64,000 bases of DNA. Origin: Archangium violaceum Cb vi76 (GTDB lineage: Bacteria > Myxococcota > Myxococcia > Myxococcales > Myxococcaceae). The notes below the pieces were generated by a model, which did no database searches, was not told the DNA's origin, and saw nothing but the letters and a program-made list of their open reading frames with translations. Shown here piece by piece: positions 33,326 through 41,868 of this stretch (its first letter is position 1; every line of letters starts with the position of its first letter). Location: contig NZ_JPMI01000129.1 of NCBI RefSeq assembly GCF_000733295.1, positions 56,272 to 120,271 of the forward strand, written 5' to 3'. The translations under genes and the position numbers were made by a program.

Positions 33326-33727
33326 CTACGCCTCCTTCCGCGGGCGCGCCGCCATCACCCGCTCCACCTGCTGGCGCAACTCCTCGGGAGTGAAGGGCTT
33401 GATGAGGTAGCCGCTCGCTCCGGCCTCCTCCGCCTGCGCCCGGTCCATCGTCTGCGTCCGCGCGGAAATCATCAGCACCGGCACGTCCTGGAGGACCGGC
33501 GTGGAGCGGATGAACTCGCATACCTCGTAGCCGGAGATGTCCGGCAACGTCAGGTCCAGGCACACCAGGTCCGGCTTCTGCTCGGCCAGGAGCTCCAGGG
33601 CCGCCTGTCCGCTGAAGGCCTCGAGGACACGCGTGTAGCCGAGGCCCTGCAGCATGTCGCTGAGCATCCTGCGGAACATGGGCGAGTCCTCCACGACGAG
33701 GACGGTTGTTCCCTGCTGCTGCTGCAT
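33326..33727 (-). CDS. epsW: Single-domain response regulator (EpsW-like)
   Basis: A 133-residue stand-alone receiver domain. All key residues are present: acidic Asp near 14 (VLVVEDSPMF), phospho-acceptor Asp58 (LVCLDLTLP), the Ser/Thr position in LMISART and Lys110 (YLIKPFTPEE). No output domain follows, so it acts by protein contact, as CheY-like regulators do. It sits between a small membrane protein gene (20 bases upstream) and epsV (7 bases downstream). This matches the place of the response regulator EpsW in the M. xanthus eps cluster as I recall it, and suggests phosphorelay control of exopolysaccharide assembly. The cognate kinase is not adjacent. Confidence 0.87.
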   Translation of the reverse strand: MQQQQGTTVLVVEDSPMFRRMLSDMLQGLGYTRVLEAFSGQAALELLAEQKPDLVCLDLTLPDISGYEVCEFIRSTPVLQDVPVLMISARTQTMDRAQAEEAGASGYLIKPFTPEELRQQVERVMAARPRKEA

Positions 33728-33747
33728 AGAGTCTCTCTGGCCTTTTC

Positions 33748-33921
33748 TCAGTCTTCCAGCTGCGTCCAGACCGACAGGACGAGGAAGGCATAGAGGAAGT
33801 TGTACGCCACGAACAACGCCACCGCCCGTTTTACGCCACGCGCCGCGTTGCGCTCGCGAGCCGCCAGGCTCGGCAGGATGAGGACGGCGTATAGCACCGA
33901 CATCAGGATGAACTTCTTCAT
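33748..33921 (-). CDS. 57-residue membrane protein in the eps operon
   Basis: A short gene starting at ATG 33921, 12 bases after the outer-membrane barrel gene, and stopping 20 bases before epsW. The protein reads MKKFILMSVLYAVLILPSLA, then a basic loop (ARERNAARGVKRA), then a second hydrophobic helix (VALFVAYNFLYAFLVLSVW) and an acidic tail. Two helices with a positive loop between suggest an inner-membrane hairpin with the loop in the cytoplasm. Its place within a tight operon and intact frame support it being real. Function is unknown; it could be an accessory of the export or regulatory apparatus. Confidence 0.65.
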   Translation of the reverse strand: MKKFILMSVLYAVLILPSLAARERNAARGVKRAVALFVAYNFLYAFLVLSVWTQLED

Positions 33922-33933
33922 GGCCTGGTGCGC

Positions 33934-35154
33934 CTAAAGCCTACCACGATCATAACGGACCACCAATCCAACACTGGTGTACCACTGGGCGGCTGGTTGG
34001 CTGCCGATGACCACGTGTTTCGTCCAGGTGTACACGCCCTTGCCCTGGGCGTAGACGTACCGTGAGAACGGCAGGGGCCACAGCGCCTCGGCCTCGGCGC
34101 GCAGCTCGGCATCGCCGCGATGGACGCCCGCGGTGAGGGGGTGGGCATAGCGGAGTTTTCCCAGCACCTTGGCCTCGCGCCGGCCCTTCCACTCCAGGTC
34201 CAGGCCCACATCGGCTCGGGGGATGAGCTTGGTGGTAAGGGGATCCATGTAGGGCAGGTACCGCGCGCGCACCTTGGCCTGCACGGGCCAATGGTTGCCA
34301 AGGGGAACGGGAGTCTTGAGGGTAGCCTCCAAGGTGGGCATCGCCAGGTGGGTCGGCAACTCTTCGGGTGCGCGGTGGTACACCCGACCCATCGCGACAC
34401 CGGCCTCGACGCTCAGGTCCACCAGGGGGGTGAACTGGTGTTGGATGCCGGGGGCGAACTGGAGCAGCGAGTTGTGGTTGCCGGTGGAGAACTCCACGTC
34501 CCGGCCGTACAGCGACAGCGTGAAGTAGTCGCGGCGCGTGGCGCCATAGAAGGACTGGAGGCGCAGCTCGGGGTAGCGCTGCTGCGGGTAGGCCGCGCTG
34601 CCGCGCTGCAGCGGGCGTATGGGACCCTCCAGCAGACCGTTGACGACCCAACCGATTGTGCCGGCCACCGACAGGCGTTTGATGCCGAGCGACGTCCAGA
34701 AGCCGGCCGCGGTCTCCGTGTAGACGTAGGCACTGTCCGTGCGGGTGGTGCCCACGGGAGTGACCGGCAGGCCGATGGTGCCGACGCCCGCGTAGTTCTC
34801 GAGGGGGAAGGCGCCGAAGGTGGTGGTGTGGACGCCAATCAGCGCGAAGTCGCGGCGAATCTTGTAGTCAGCGCGCGTGTAGACGGACTGGAGGATCTCC
34901 AGCGACGGCTTTCCGGAGAGCAACTGACGGATGAGGAACTGCGGCTCGTAGGAGAACTTCACCTCGAGGAGGTTGGTGTAGAGCACGCCCTCCAGCCGCG
35001 GCACGACCATCAGGTCCGTCACCACCGGGGTGTTGGACGTCTCGGTGAGCAGCGGCGTGCGGGTGACGGACTCGACGCGGGCCGAGGCCTTGTATTTGAC
35101 GGCCGGGGCGGAGGCCACCAGCAGCCAGCCGAGGGCCAGTGCGGGCAGCGCCAT
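33934..35154 (-). CDS. epsX: Integral outer-membrane beta-barrel of the eps export machinery (Wzp-like)
   Basis: A 406-residue protein with a signal peptide (MALPALALGWLLVASAPA) and many alternating amphipathic strands separated by short turns, ending in GLVVRYDRGRL. Strand-like segments such as LLEVKFSYEPQFLIRQ and YFTLSLYGRDVEFSTGNHN recur through the length. It fits the family of about 18-stranded barrels (Wzp) described in myxobacterial Wzx/Wzy clusters, which are proposed to complete export where the Wza-type protein lacks an outer-membrane segment. The adjacent 211-residue OPX protein is indeed short. It starts 4 bases after epsY. The Wzp identity is from context and fold, not alignment. 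Confidence 0.7.
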   Translation of the reverse strand: MALPALALGWLLVASAPAVKYKASARVESVTRTPLLTETSNTPVVTDLMVVPRLEGVLYTNLLEVKFSYEPQFLIRQLLSGKPSLEILQSVYTRADYKIRRDFALIGVHTTTFGAFPLENYAGVGTIGLPVTPVGTTRTDSAYVYTETAAGFWTSLGIKRLSVAGTIGWVVNGLLEGPIRPLQRGSAAYPQQRYPELRLQSFYGATRRDYFTLSLYGRDVEFSTGNHNSLLQFAPGIQHQFTPLVDLSVEAGVAMGRVYHRAPEELPTHLAMPTLEATLKTPVPLGNHWPVQAKVRARYLPYMDPLTTKLIPRADVGLDLEWKGRREAKVLGKLRYAHPLTAGVHRGDAELRAEAEALWPLPFSRYVYAQGKGVYTWTKHVVIGSQPAAQWYTSVGLVVRYDRGRL

Positions 35155-35158
35155 GGGC

Positions 35159-35794
35159 TTACTCCACCACCATCACGTCGCCCGTCTTCAGGCGGAAGGT
35201 GGGTGCGGAGCCCTCGCTGCGGGTGAGGGCCTCGTAGGTGAAGCGGATGCGCACGGGGGTGGCGTAGCCGGGCTCCTTGCGCAGCACGTAGATGGCGTCG
35301 TCGCGCGCGTAGTCGGTGAAGCCGCCGGCCTCGGAGAGCGCCTGCAGCGGGCCGGAGCCGGAGTCGAGCAGCTTCTTGCCCGGGTTGCGCACCTCGCCGA
35401 GCACGGCGATCTTGATGGGCTGGGCCTCGTCCACGATGACGGTGACGACGGGGTTGGCCACCAGGTCCTTGAGCTTCTGCTCCGTGGCGCGGGCGAGCGC
35501 GGCGGGCGTCATGCCGGCGGCCTCCACGTCATTGAGCAGCGGCAGGCTGATGCGGCCATCGTCGCGCACGCGCAGGCGCGAGGAGATGTCGCGCTGGTTC
35601 CACACGTTGACGTTGAGCACGTCACCCCTGCGGATGAGGTAGCTGTCGTCCTGCTGCTGGGTCTGGGGCTCGCGGTAGTCATCCACCCAGACGAAGCGGC
35701 CCGGCTTGTAGCAGGCCGGCAGCAGCAGGAGCGTGGCCAGCAGGGACCAGCGGCGGAGGGAGTTGCGGGAGGGCAGGCTCATGGAGGGCTTCAT
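35159..35794 (-). CDS. epsY: Short OPX/Wza-type polysaccharide export lipoprotein (EpsY-like)
   Basis: A 211-residue periplasmic lipoprotein. Signal peptide with lipobox LLLLPAC (Cys near 28), then the Poly_export domain (SYLIRRGDVLNVNVWNQRDI, VRDDGRISLPLLNDVEAAG) and one SLBB domain (IKIAVLGEVRNPGKKLLDSG, LQALSEAGGFTDYA). It lacks the C-terminal amphipathic helix that in E. coli Wza crosses the outer membrane, so it cannot form the outer pore alone. The barrel gene 4 bases downstream is the likely partner. Its ATG overlaps the wzx stop by four bases (ATGA). It corresponds to EpsY of M. xanthus. Confidence 0.88.
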   Translation of the reverse strand: MKPSMSLPSRNSLRRWSLLATLLLLPACYKPGRFVWVDDYREPQTQQQDDSYLIRRGDVLNVNVWNQRDISSRLRVRDDGRISLPLLNDVEAAGMTPAALARATEQKLKDLVANPVVTVIVDEAQPIKIAVLGEVRNPGKKLLDSGSGPLQALSEAGGFTDYARDDAIYVLRKEPGYATPVRIRFTYEALTRSEGSAPTFRLKTGDVMVVE

Positions 35795-37329
35795 GCGGCG
35801 CGGACCTCGTCGGAGGAAGGAGCTCCGGAGGGAGTCGGGCTGGCGTCGGGCTGGGACTTGCGGCGGTTGCGCACCATGCGCACCAGGCCGAGCACCTCGT
35901 CCTTGCGCACCGCGCCGGTGAGGAGGATGAGGGACACGTAGAGCAGGCCGTCCACGGCGAGCCGGGCCAGGCCGCGTGCCAGGTCTCGCGAGTCCAGCCC
36001 CAGCTCGCCCATCAGCAGGTGGGCGGCGGTGACGGCGGCGCACACCCCCACCGTCTTGCCCAGCACGGCGAGGCTGCGCGCGTCCCAGGCCCGCGAGCCG
36101 ATGGCGTACACGAGCACGGCGGTGACGATGACTTCGTAGAGGGCCAGGGAGGTGGCGGTGGCGCTCGCGCCTCCGGTGAGGCCCCGCCACTGCACGAAGG
36201 GGCCGATGAGCACCAGGTTGAGCACCAGCTTGAGGCCCACGGCCAGCACGGTGGTGCGCGTCACCGTCCACGGGCGGTTGGCCGCCATCAGCCAGCTGCC
36301 ACACACGGTGGCCACGTAGGTGAAGACGAAGATGGGGGCCAGCAGCCGCAGCACCGGGGCGGCGGGCAGGTAGGCCTCGCCGATCAGCAGCCGCACCCAC
36401 GTCTCGGCGCCCAGCGCCAGCGCCAGCGTCACCGGCACGGACAGGGAGACGATGCCCTCGAGCCCCCGGCGGAGGATGCGGGTGAACTCCTCCTGGGAGC
36501 TGGCCGCCGCGCGGGACATCATCGGCAGCAGCACCCAGCCGAGGATGGGCGAGAGCAGCATCGTCATGCCCGCGATGCCCCAGACGGCGCCGTAGTAGCC
36601 GACCTCGGTGATGTTCGCGAGGGTGCCCAGGACGAAGATGTCCAGCGGGCCATTGCTGGCCAGCGCCGCGTCGTTGAGGAAGAAGGGCAGGGCCGCCAGC
36701 AGCGCCACGCCGGTGGCGCGCAGGTCCAGCCGCAGCCGCAGCCCGGCATGCTGGCGCGTGAGGCGGAAGAGGAAGACCGTCTTGAAGATTTCCGCGGCGA
36801 TGAAGGGCGCGGCCAGCCACGGCAGGGGAACGCGCAGCAGCAGCAGCGCGGCCAGACCGAAGCCCCAGATGCACTTCATCAGGATGTGGGCCACGGACAG
36901 CCCATCCACCTTCTCGTGCGCGTGCAGCACCGCGGCGAGGATGGCGTTGAGGCGGAAGAAGAACTGGTAGACGCAGAGCGACAGCGCCAGGGTCCGCACC
37001 TCGGGAGGCGCGCCGCGCAGGTGCATCACCAGCGCCAGGGCGCCCAGCAGCAGCACCGCGAGCACGGTCTGCAACAGCAGGGTGCCACCGAAGAACTCGT
37101 TGGCGTGCTCCTTGCGGACGGCCACCTCCTTGCGGATGTAGACGTCCAGGCCCAGCGCGCTGAGGATGAAGAAGGCGGTGGCGGTATTGGTGGCCCAGTT
37201 GTACTGCCCGAAGCTCTCGGGACCCAGCAGCCGGGGAACCAGCACCTGCAGACCGAACCCGATGACGTACGTCACCAGCAGCGACCCGCCCAGCTTCAGG
37301 GCGTTGCGCAGGGGCGTGTGGGTGTCCAC
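35791..37329 (-). CDS. wzx: Wzx-type flippase
   Basis: A 512-residue membrane protein with about 14 hydrophobic segments, of the polysaccharide transporter branch of the MVF/MOP superfamily. The N-terminal NALKLGGSLLVTYVIGFGLQ and PRLLGPESFGQYNWA are typical (the P-R-x-L-G-P-E-x-F-G-x-Y motif of Wzx). It would flip undecaprenyl-linked repeat units from cytoplasm to periplasm. It is the first of an unbroken minus-strand run down to epsB. The polar C-terminus (RRKSQPDASPTPSGAPSSDE) is cytoplasmic. In M. xanthus, as I recall, it lies next to epsZ; here a toxin/immunity-like pair on the other strand separates them. Confidence 0.87.
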   Translation of the reverse strand: MDTHTPLRNALKLGGSLLVTYVIGFGLQVLVPRLLGPESFGQYNWATNTATAFFILSALGLDVYIRKEVAVRKEHANEFFGGTLLLQTVLAVLLLGALALVMHLRGAPPEVRTLALSLCVYQFFFRLNAILAAVLHAHEKVDGLSVAHILMKCIWGFGLAALLLLRVPLPWLAAPFIAAEIFKTVFLFRLTRQHAGLRLRLDLRATGVALLAALPFFLNDAALASNGPLDIFVLGTLANITEVGYYGAVWGIAGMTMLLSPILGWVLLPMMSRAAASSQEEFTRILRRGLEGIVSLSVPVTLALALGAETWVRLLIGEAYLPAAPVLRLLAPIFVFTYVATVCGSWLMAANRPWTVTRTTVLAVGLKLVLNLVLIGPFVQWRGLTGGASATATSLALYEVIVTAVLVYAIGSRAWDARSLAVLGKTVGVCAAVTAAHLLMGELGLDSRDLARGLARLAVDGLLYVSLILLTGAVRKDEVLGLVRMVRNRRKSQPDASPTPSGAPSSDEVRAA

Positions 37330-37572
37330 CGGTGCGGGGACGGCCCGCGGGGTGGCCGCCTCGCTCGTCTGGGGCGTTTCGATGACGGGTACCTCAGCTG
37401 GAATGGCCGAGCGCAGTGAACGACACAGGTACCCCCCGTCAAATACACGGCTACATGTCTGTAGGGCGGACGGGCGGGCCTCTCACCCCCCGGGAGGGCC
37501 CTCGGCCGTGTACGGCAGGGGAGGCTGGCTGCCCGCTCGGTGGGTGAGGGCTCGTGGTACGTGGGGCCTCGT

Positions 37573-38280
37573 ATGAGGGAAAAGAGCCTGTGGGGGTTGT
37601 TGCTTGGTGTGTTGCTGGCTGGGTGCGCGGCCTCGGAGCCGGTGCTTCGCGAGCAGGAGGTGGAGCGGGAAGCGGCCGATACGTGCCTGACCGTCCTCTG
37701 TGACGAGGAGGTGTGCGGCTTCTTCCGCTGCGAGGACGTGGCCGTGAGCGAAGGCGCGGAGGTTGCGCCCGGCGGCGTGGTGAAGGTGCTCGACATGCAG
37801 GGGCTGGGTATGTACCCGCCCGGTTACAGCGGTTCACCCATGAGGTACTGGGGCCGGCCGCTGCCTCTGCAACGGGAGCAGGGGGCCGTCTTCATCATCC
37901 CCTGGCGGAACCACCACCTCCGCAAGCTGCTGCCGAGCCAGAAGCAGCTCATCGAGGAGGCCAACAGGAAGCTGAACCGGCCCCATGAGAAGCACCACAT
38001 CTTCCCGCAGGAGTTCAAGGACTGGTTCAAGAGCAAAGGTATCAACATCCATCAATGGACGATGTGGATCGAGACAGAGCAGCACCAGCGAATTCACCGG
38101 GGGCCAGGCGGTGGTCCCTGGAATGCGGCGTGGCGGCGGTTCAAGCGGGCGAATGAATATACCGCGACGAAGGAAGAAATCTGGAAGCACGCCTGGGAGC
38201 TGTGCGTGCGCTTCGGTCTGATGGCTCCCCTCCAGCCGTATTATGGCAAGACGCAGCTGCCTCCCCCCATTCCGTTCTGA
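37573..38280 (+). CDS. SitA-type polymorphic toxin lipoprotein (TIGR02269/DUF2380-like) with HNH-like C-terminus
   Basis: A 235-residue lipoprotein with lipobox LLAGC (Cys near 18) and a Cys-rich N-terminal block (CLTVLCDEEVCGFFRCEDV) typical of the myxobacterial paralogous lipoproteins of TIGR02269. The C-terminal domain contains KHHIFPQEFKDWFKSKG and HQRIHRGPGGGPWNAAW, an HHIF...H..IH pattern of HNH/endonuclease VII-type toxins. Members of this lipoprotein class include SitA toxins that are passed between cells by outer membrane exchange. A double-CXXCG gene, the class of SitI immunity proteins, starts 8 bases downstream. The start at ATG 37573 gives a clean signal peptide. It lies in the eps locus, opposite strand, between wzx and epsZ. 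Confidence 0.75.
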   Translation: MREKSLWGLLLGVLLAGCAASEPVLREQEVEREAADTCLTVLCDEEVCGFFRCEDVAVSEGAEVAPGGVVKVLDMQGLGMYPPGYSGSPMRYWGRPLPLQREQGAVFIIPWRNHHLRKLLPSQKQLIEEANRKLNRPHEKHHIFPQEFKDWFKSKGINIHQWTMWIETEQHQRIHRGPGGGPWNAAWRRFKRANEYTATKEEIWKHAWELCVRFGLMAPLQPYYGKTQLPPPIPF

Positions 38281-38287
38281 GGAGAAG

Positions 38288-39007
38288 ATGAGGTTCTACT
38301 GGCTGGACTGCGTTCCATACGAGAGCTTGCGCTACACGGGTGAGTTCAGGGCCGAGCGGAGATGGGGCCTGCCCGGGCTGCATTGCCCCACCTGTGGCGG
38401 GGACTGCGTTGGCTTGGAGTTCTACCCAAGCGTCGACCTCTCAGGATTGCCAGTGGCGAAGCAGCTCGAAGAGGCCTGGCAGGAAACGGACGTCGAGAAG
38501 TTCGAACGCTTGAGGCAATGGGTGAAGCCTCTGGCTCCGGCCTGGGCTCGTCTGGCGCCTGGGGCGCGTTTCGGTCCACTCACCGGCTCGGCGCACGGCC
38601 GCTTCGCGCAGCTCTACACGCTGGACGGCGACACGGTGCTCATCCGCCGCGAGGCGTTGGAGCTACTCCAGGCAGAGGGTCTACGGGGACTGAAGGGGGT
38701 CCGCACCGGTCTGCGCTTCAGGCAGAGGAACGCGCCGGAGTTACTGGAGCCGGAGGTGGAGATGCACGGCCTTTTCCACCCGGACTGCCTGCCACCCGGC
38801 AAGGTCGACCCTTGCGGCACATGTGGCTGCTATCGCTTCGCCCTGCCCAAGCAGCCTCTGCTCGACGGGGCCTCGCTGCCGGAGCATCTGGACGCATTCC
38901 GGCTGCGCAACTTCACCAACGTCATCGTCATCACCGAGCGCTTCGCGGACACCCTGAACCGGCTCGGTTTCGAGGAGTTCTCCCTGCGCGAGCTGCCCGT
39001 GCGCTGA
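38288..39007 (+). CDS. SitI-type double-CXXCG immunity protein
   Basis: A 239-residue cytoplasmic protein. It begins MRFYWLDCVPYESLRYTGEF and has CPTCGG near residue 37 and CGTCGC near residue 180, the two CXXCG motifs that define the myxobacterial Gmx_para_CXXCG family, likely a structural zinc site. Other family-like parts are ALELLQAEGLRGLKGV and LRNFTNVIVITERFADTL. Proteins of this class are immunity partners of SitA-type toxins. GGAG precedes the ATG, which is 8 bases after the toxin stop, so the two are co-expressed. It is convergent with epsZ, whose stop lies 42 bases away. Confidence 0.8.
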   Translation: MRFYWLDCVPYESLRYTGEFRAERRWGLPGLHCPTCGGDCVGLEFYPSVDLSGLPVAKQLEEAWQETDVEKFERLRQWVKPLAPAWARLAPGARFGPLTGSAHGRFAQLYTLDGDTVLIRREALELLQAEGLRGLKGVRTGLRFRQRNAPELLEPEVEMHGLFHPDCLPPGKVDPCGTCGCYRFALPKQPLLDGASLPEHLDAFRLRNFTNVIVITERFADTLNRLGFEEFSLRELPVR

Positions 39008-39049
39008 GTCCCCTGTATCCGGGACCCAGCGCTTCACCACCGCCCCTGA

Positions 39050-40636
39050 CTAGCTCGCGCCGCTGCCGGTGAGCACCACCGGCACCGTCTTGAGGATCAG
39101 GTTGATGTCGTTCTTCAGGCTCCAGTGGTCGATGTACTGCATGTCCAGGTACATCCACTCCTCGAACGAAATCTGATTGCGGCCGGAGACCTGCCAGATG
39201 CACGTCAGGCCCGGGCGCACCGACAGCCGGCGCCGCTGCCACGCCGCGTACTTCTCCACCTCGCTGGGAATCGGCGGCCGCGGCCCCACCACGCTCATCT
39301 CGCCGCGCAGCACGTTGATGAGCTGCGGCAGCTCGTCGATGGAGTACTTGCGGATGAACCGGCCAATCCGCGTGATGCGCGGATCGTTCTTCATCTTGAA
39401 GACCGGACCCGTCTGCTCGTTGAGCGCCTCCAGCTTCGCCTTCAGCTCCTCGGCGTTGACCACCATGGAGCGGAACTTGAGCATGTGGAACGTCTTGCCG
39501 TGCAGCCCCACGCGCTTCTGCTTGAAGAAGATGGGCCCCCGGCTGGTGAACTTCACCCCCAGCGCCACACCCATCAGCAGCGGCGAGAGCACCGCCAGCG
39601 CCGCCGCCGAGCTGACGATGTCGAACAGCCGCTTGAGCGCCATCTGGTGCGGCTGGAACGCATGCGTCATGAAGTGCAGGTAGCCGTCGGAGATCGCGTG
39701 GTCATCCACCGGCCGCGCCCGATCGAACCGGAAGTGGTACGCCGGCAGCGCGAACGGAATGCCGAAGTTCTCGCACAGCTTCACCGCCGCCTGCATCTCC
39801 GCCGAGTGCTTCAGCATGTTGCCGGCGATGTACACCTCGTCCACCGGCACCGTGCACAGGATGTGCTCCAGATCCTTCGCCGTCCCCAGCACCGGCGCCG
39901 GCGGCGCCGTCGTGGACGACTCGTTGCTGAAGCCCAGGAAGCCGATCACCTTGCGCCGGTGCTTGTTGTTCAGATCCTCGCCCGTGAGCCGGCCCATGGC
40001 CCCCACGCCCAGGATGAGCACCTCGTCCAGCGGCTGCTCCTGCACCGACAGGTTCCGGAACAGCTTCAGGCGCAACAGCGCCACCGACGGCCACAACAGC
40101 GGCGGGAACAGGCTCAGCGCGACGATCCACGACTCGGTGCCCATCACCAGTCGCGTGACGAAGAGCACCACCGTCACCACCATCACCTGGATGGAGATGA
40201 GCGCCAGATCATCCAGCCGCTCGCGATCCGCGAAGCGCACGTCATAGAGGCACAGCGCCGTGCCCACCACCAGCCACGACACCACGCCCACCCCGAGCAG
40301 CACCCATACATCCGTGCGCTCCAGGTGCAGATCGTGCCCCATCATCGTCGTGGAGATGAGCAGCGCGGCCACCACCAGCGCCACGTCCACCGCCAGGTTC
40401 AGCTTGGCGGCGAACCCCGGAGCGAAGCGCGAGGGCGGTGACTCGGGCTTGGGGCCCACCACCGCCAGTTGCTTCTCCGTCGTCTCCAGGCCCGGCGGCG
40501 GCGTCTCGGCGGGTCCCAGCCCCGGCGGCGGCGTCTCGGCGGGAGCCAACCCATTGGGTGGGGTGTCCGCACCCGCGCGTGCGCTGGTCGAGGGCGGCTC
40601 GCTAGAAGTCACGTCAACTTGAGATGCGGGTCGCAT
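39050..40636 (-). CDS. epsZ: Polyprenyl-phosphate hexose-1-phosphate transferase (EpsZ-like)
   Basis: A 528-residue initiating glycosyl-phosphate transferase. The N-terminal 75 residues are Pro-rich with a repeated AETPPPGL unit. Four or five hydrophobic segments follow (about 80-215), then a CoA-binding-like domain (LILGVGAMGRLTGEDL) and the C-terminal transferase domain from about 355: KRLFDIVSSAAALAVLSPL, FHMLKFRSM, KYSIDELPQLINVLRGEMS and VVGPRPPIPSE. It would transfer a sugar-1-phosphate to undecaprenyl phosphate, the first step of repeat unit synthesis. GGAAGG precedes ATG 40636. In M. xanthus EpsZ opens the eps cluster. Initial sugar unknown. Confidence 0.88.
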   Translation of the reverse strand: MRPASQVDVTSSEPPSTSARAGADTPPNGLAPAETPPPGLGPAETPPPGLETTEKQLAVVGPKPESPPSRFAPGFAAKLNLAVDVALVVAALLISTTMMGHDLHLERTDVWVLLGVGVVSWLVVGTALCLYDVRFADRERLDDLALISIQVMVVTVVLFVTRLVMGTESWIVALSLFPPLLWPSVALLRLKLFRNLSVQEQPLDEVLILGVGAMGRLTGEDLNNKHRRKVIGFLGFSNESSTTAPPAPVLGTAKDLEHILCTVPVDEVYIAGNMLKHSAEMQAAVKLCENFGIPFALPAYHFRFDRARPVDDHAISDGYLHFMTHAFQPHQMALKRLFDIVSSAAALAVLSPLLMGVALGVKFTSRGPIFFKQKRVGLHGKTFHMLKFRSMVVNAEELKAKLEALNEQTGPVFKMKNDPRITRIGRFIRKYSIDELPQLINVLRGEMSVVGPRPPIPSEVEKYAAWQRRRLSVRPGLTCIWQVSGRNQISFEEWMYLDMQYIDHWSLKNDINLILKTVPVVLTGSGAS

Positions 40637-41091
40637 GGAAGCCTTCCCTGATTCAACGCCAACAGAACCGCATGATAGGGGCCCGCGACGCCCTGAAAAA
40701 GCCAGGGATCGCGAACTGTTAAGACGACACACCCCCTTCGTCGCGCCGTGCGCAGCGTAGAAGGCTGTCCGGAAATCCGTCAACCTTCCCTGGATTTTTA
40801 CATTTTGGGCGTTGCTCCCAGTGGACACGGATTCGCCCCACAGTCCGAGCGCACACGCGCCATACTTGTAGGGGCCTGGGATGTGCAGGTCATGAAAAGG
40901 ACGTATTGGGTCCTCCATGCCCCGGCTCGCGCTACTGCTTTTCCGGGAGCTGGTAGTCCGCCACCCACCACGCCCTTCTCCACGCCCCCTCGCTACGGCA
41001 ATCCCCACAACTCCAACCGCTTCTGGGCCCTCATCAACGGCCAGACGCGCAATTGCTGGGACTGAGCGGCTCGCCTATACACAGGAATCAG
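40637..41091. promoter_or_regulatory. 455-base divergent intergenic region
   Basis: This gap separates epsZ (minus) from the JAMM-motif gene (plus) and must hold both promoters. It is less GC-rich than the flanking genes, with short AT-rich stretches around 40690-40720 and 40790-40810. I see no confident promoter boxes, no large hairpin and no credible coding frame in it. Confidence 0.4.
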
Positions 41092-41832
41092 ATGAATCCG
41101 CTGTTCCCCCTGTCCCCTCTCCTCGTGGCCAGAGTGCTGGCGTGCGTGGCCTGTTCTTCACCGGGGTTCGCCGATCCACACGTCTGGCGGCCCCGGCCTG
41201 GTGAGAAAGCGGAGAGCATCCCGGGTCCCCTCGAGAACTTCGGATCGTTCGAGTCCTTCTCGGATGCGTTGAAGGCGGCCTGCCCACTCATCCTGTCGAA
41301 GCCGAACGCAAGCGTCGTCCACCTTCAGGAGCGGGACCCGCAACTGGCTCTGCGGGTCTCCACGGAATACTGCGCCTGGCTCTATTACACCCCGGAGCGT
41401 AAGTATGAGCTGAGCATGTTGACGGACGTCCCACTCCCAGGCAGCGCACTTCAAGGCGCAGCGAGCTGCCTGCTTCCTCCGAATGTGGACGACCCGCGAT
41501 ACCCACCGAGTAGCATCAAGTACATCTTCCTGCTGCACAATCATCCGTTCGCCGGAGAGCTCTCCAAGCCGGACATCGGATTCGCCATGGCCATGGCGAA
41601 TGCGCATGCTCTGATCGTAGAGGTGGGAAGTCGAAAGGTGCCTCTGTCCGTTGTCGCGTTCTTCTCGAGCTCGAAGGACAGCCAGCGCCCGACGTGTGAT
41701 GGCTTCTACCAGTACATCCCGGCGACCAACGAGTTGCGGAAATGGGTCAACATGGGTGGCGACTGGGCGAGCAGGAAGGCCGGTACGGTCGCATGGCTCA
41801 ATGCGACGGAATTCACCATTACAAGGGAGTAG
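41092..41832 (+). CDS. Exported JAMM/JAB-motif protein, cassette copy 1
   Basis: A 246-residue protein with an N-terminal signal (MNPLFPLSPLLVARVLACVA). The core holds LLHNHPFAGELSKPD near residues 147-161, an H-x-H-P...S-x-x-D pattern typical of JAMM/JAB zinc peptidases and RadC-like proteins. STEYCAWLYYTPERKYELSM lies upstream, and VAFFSSSKDSQRPTCDGFYQ downstream. Four or more conserved Cys suggest disulphides outside the cytoplasm. AGGA precedes ATG 41092. It is followed after 36 bases by a lipoprotein gene. A homologous pair sits at 60629-62035 on the other strand. Function is not known; a secreted isopeptidase/peptidase is possible if the zinc site is complete. Confidence 0.7.
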   Translation: MNPLFPLSPLLVARVLACVACSSPGFADPHVWRPRPGEKAESIPGPLENFGSFESFSDALKAACPLILSKPNASVVHLQERDPQLALRVSTEYCAWLYYTPERKYELSMLTDVPLPGSALQGAASCLLPPNVDDPRYPPSSIKYIFLLHNHPFAGELSKPDIGFAMAMANAHALIVEVGSRKVPLSVVAFFSSSKDSQRPTCDGFYQYIPATNELRKWVNMGGDWASRKAGTVAWLNATEFTITRE

Positions 41833-41868
41833 GGCCCCTCCTCGCCGGAGCGCTTCCAGGGACGCCGA

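Noticed and set aside
40748..41065. Plus-strand open frame in the epsZ upstream region
   Set aside because: It has no ribosome-binding site, no recognisable protein features and irregular codon use; the region is better seen as intergenic.
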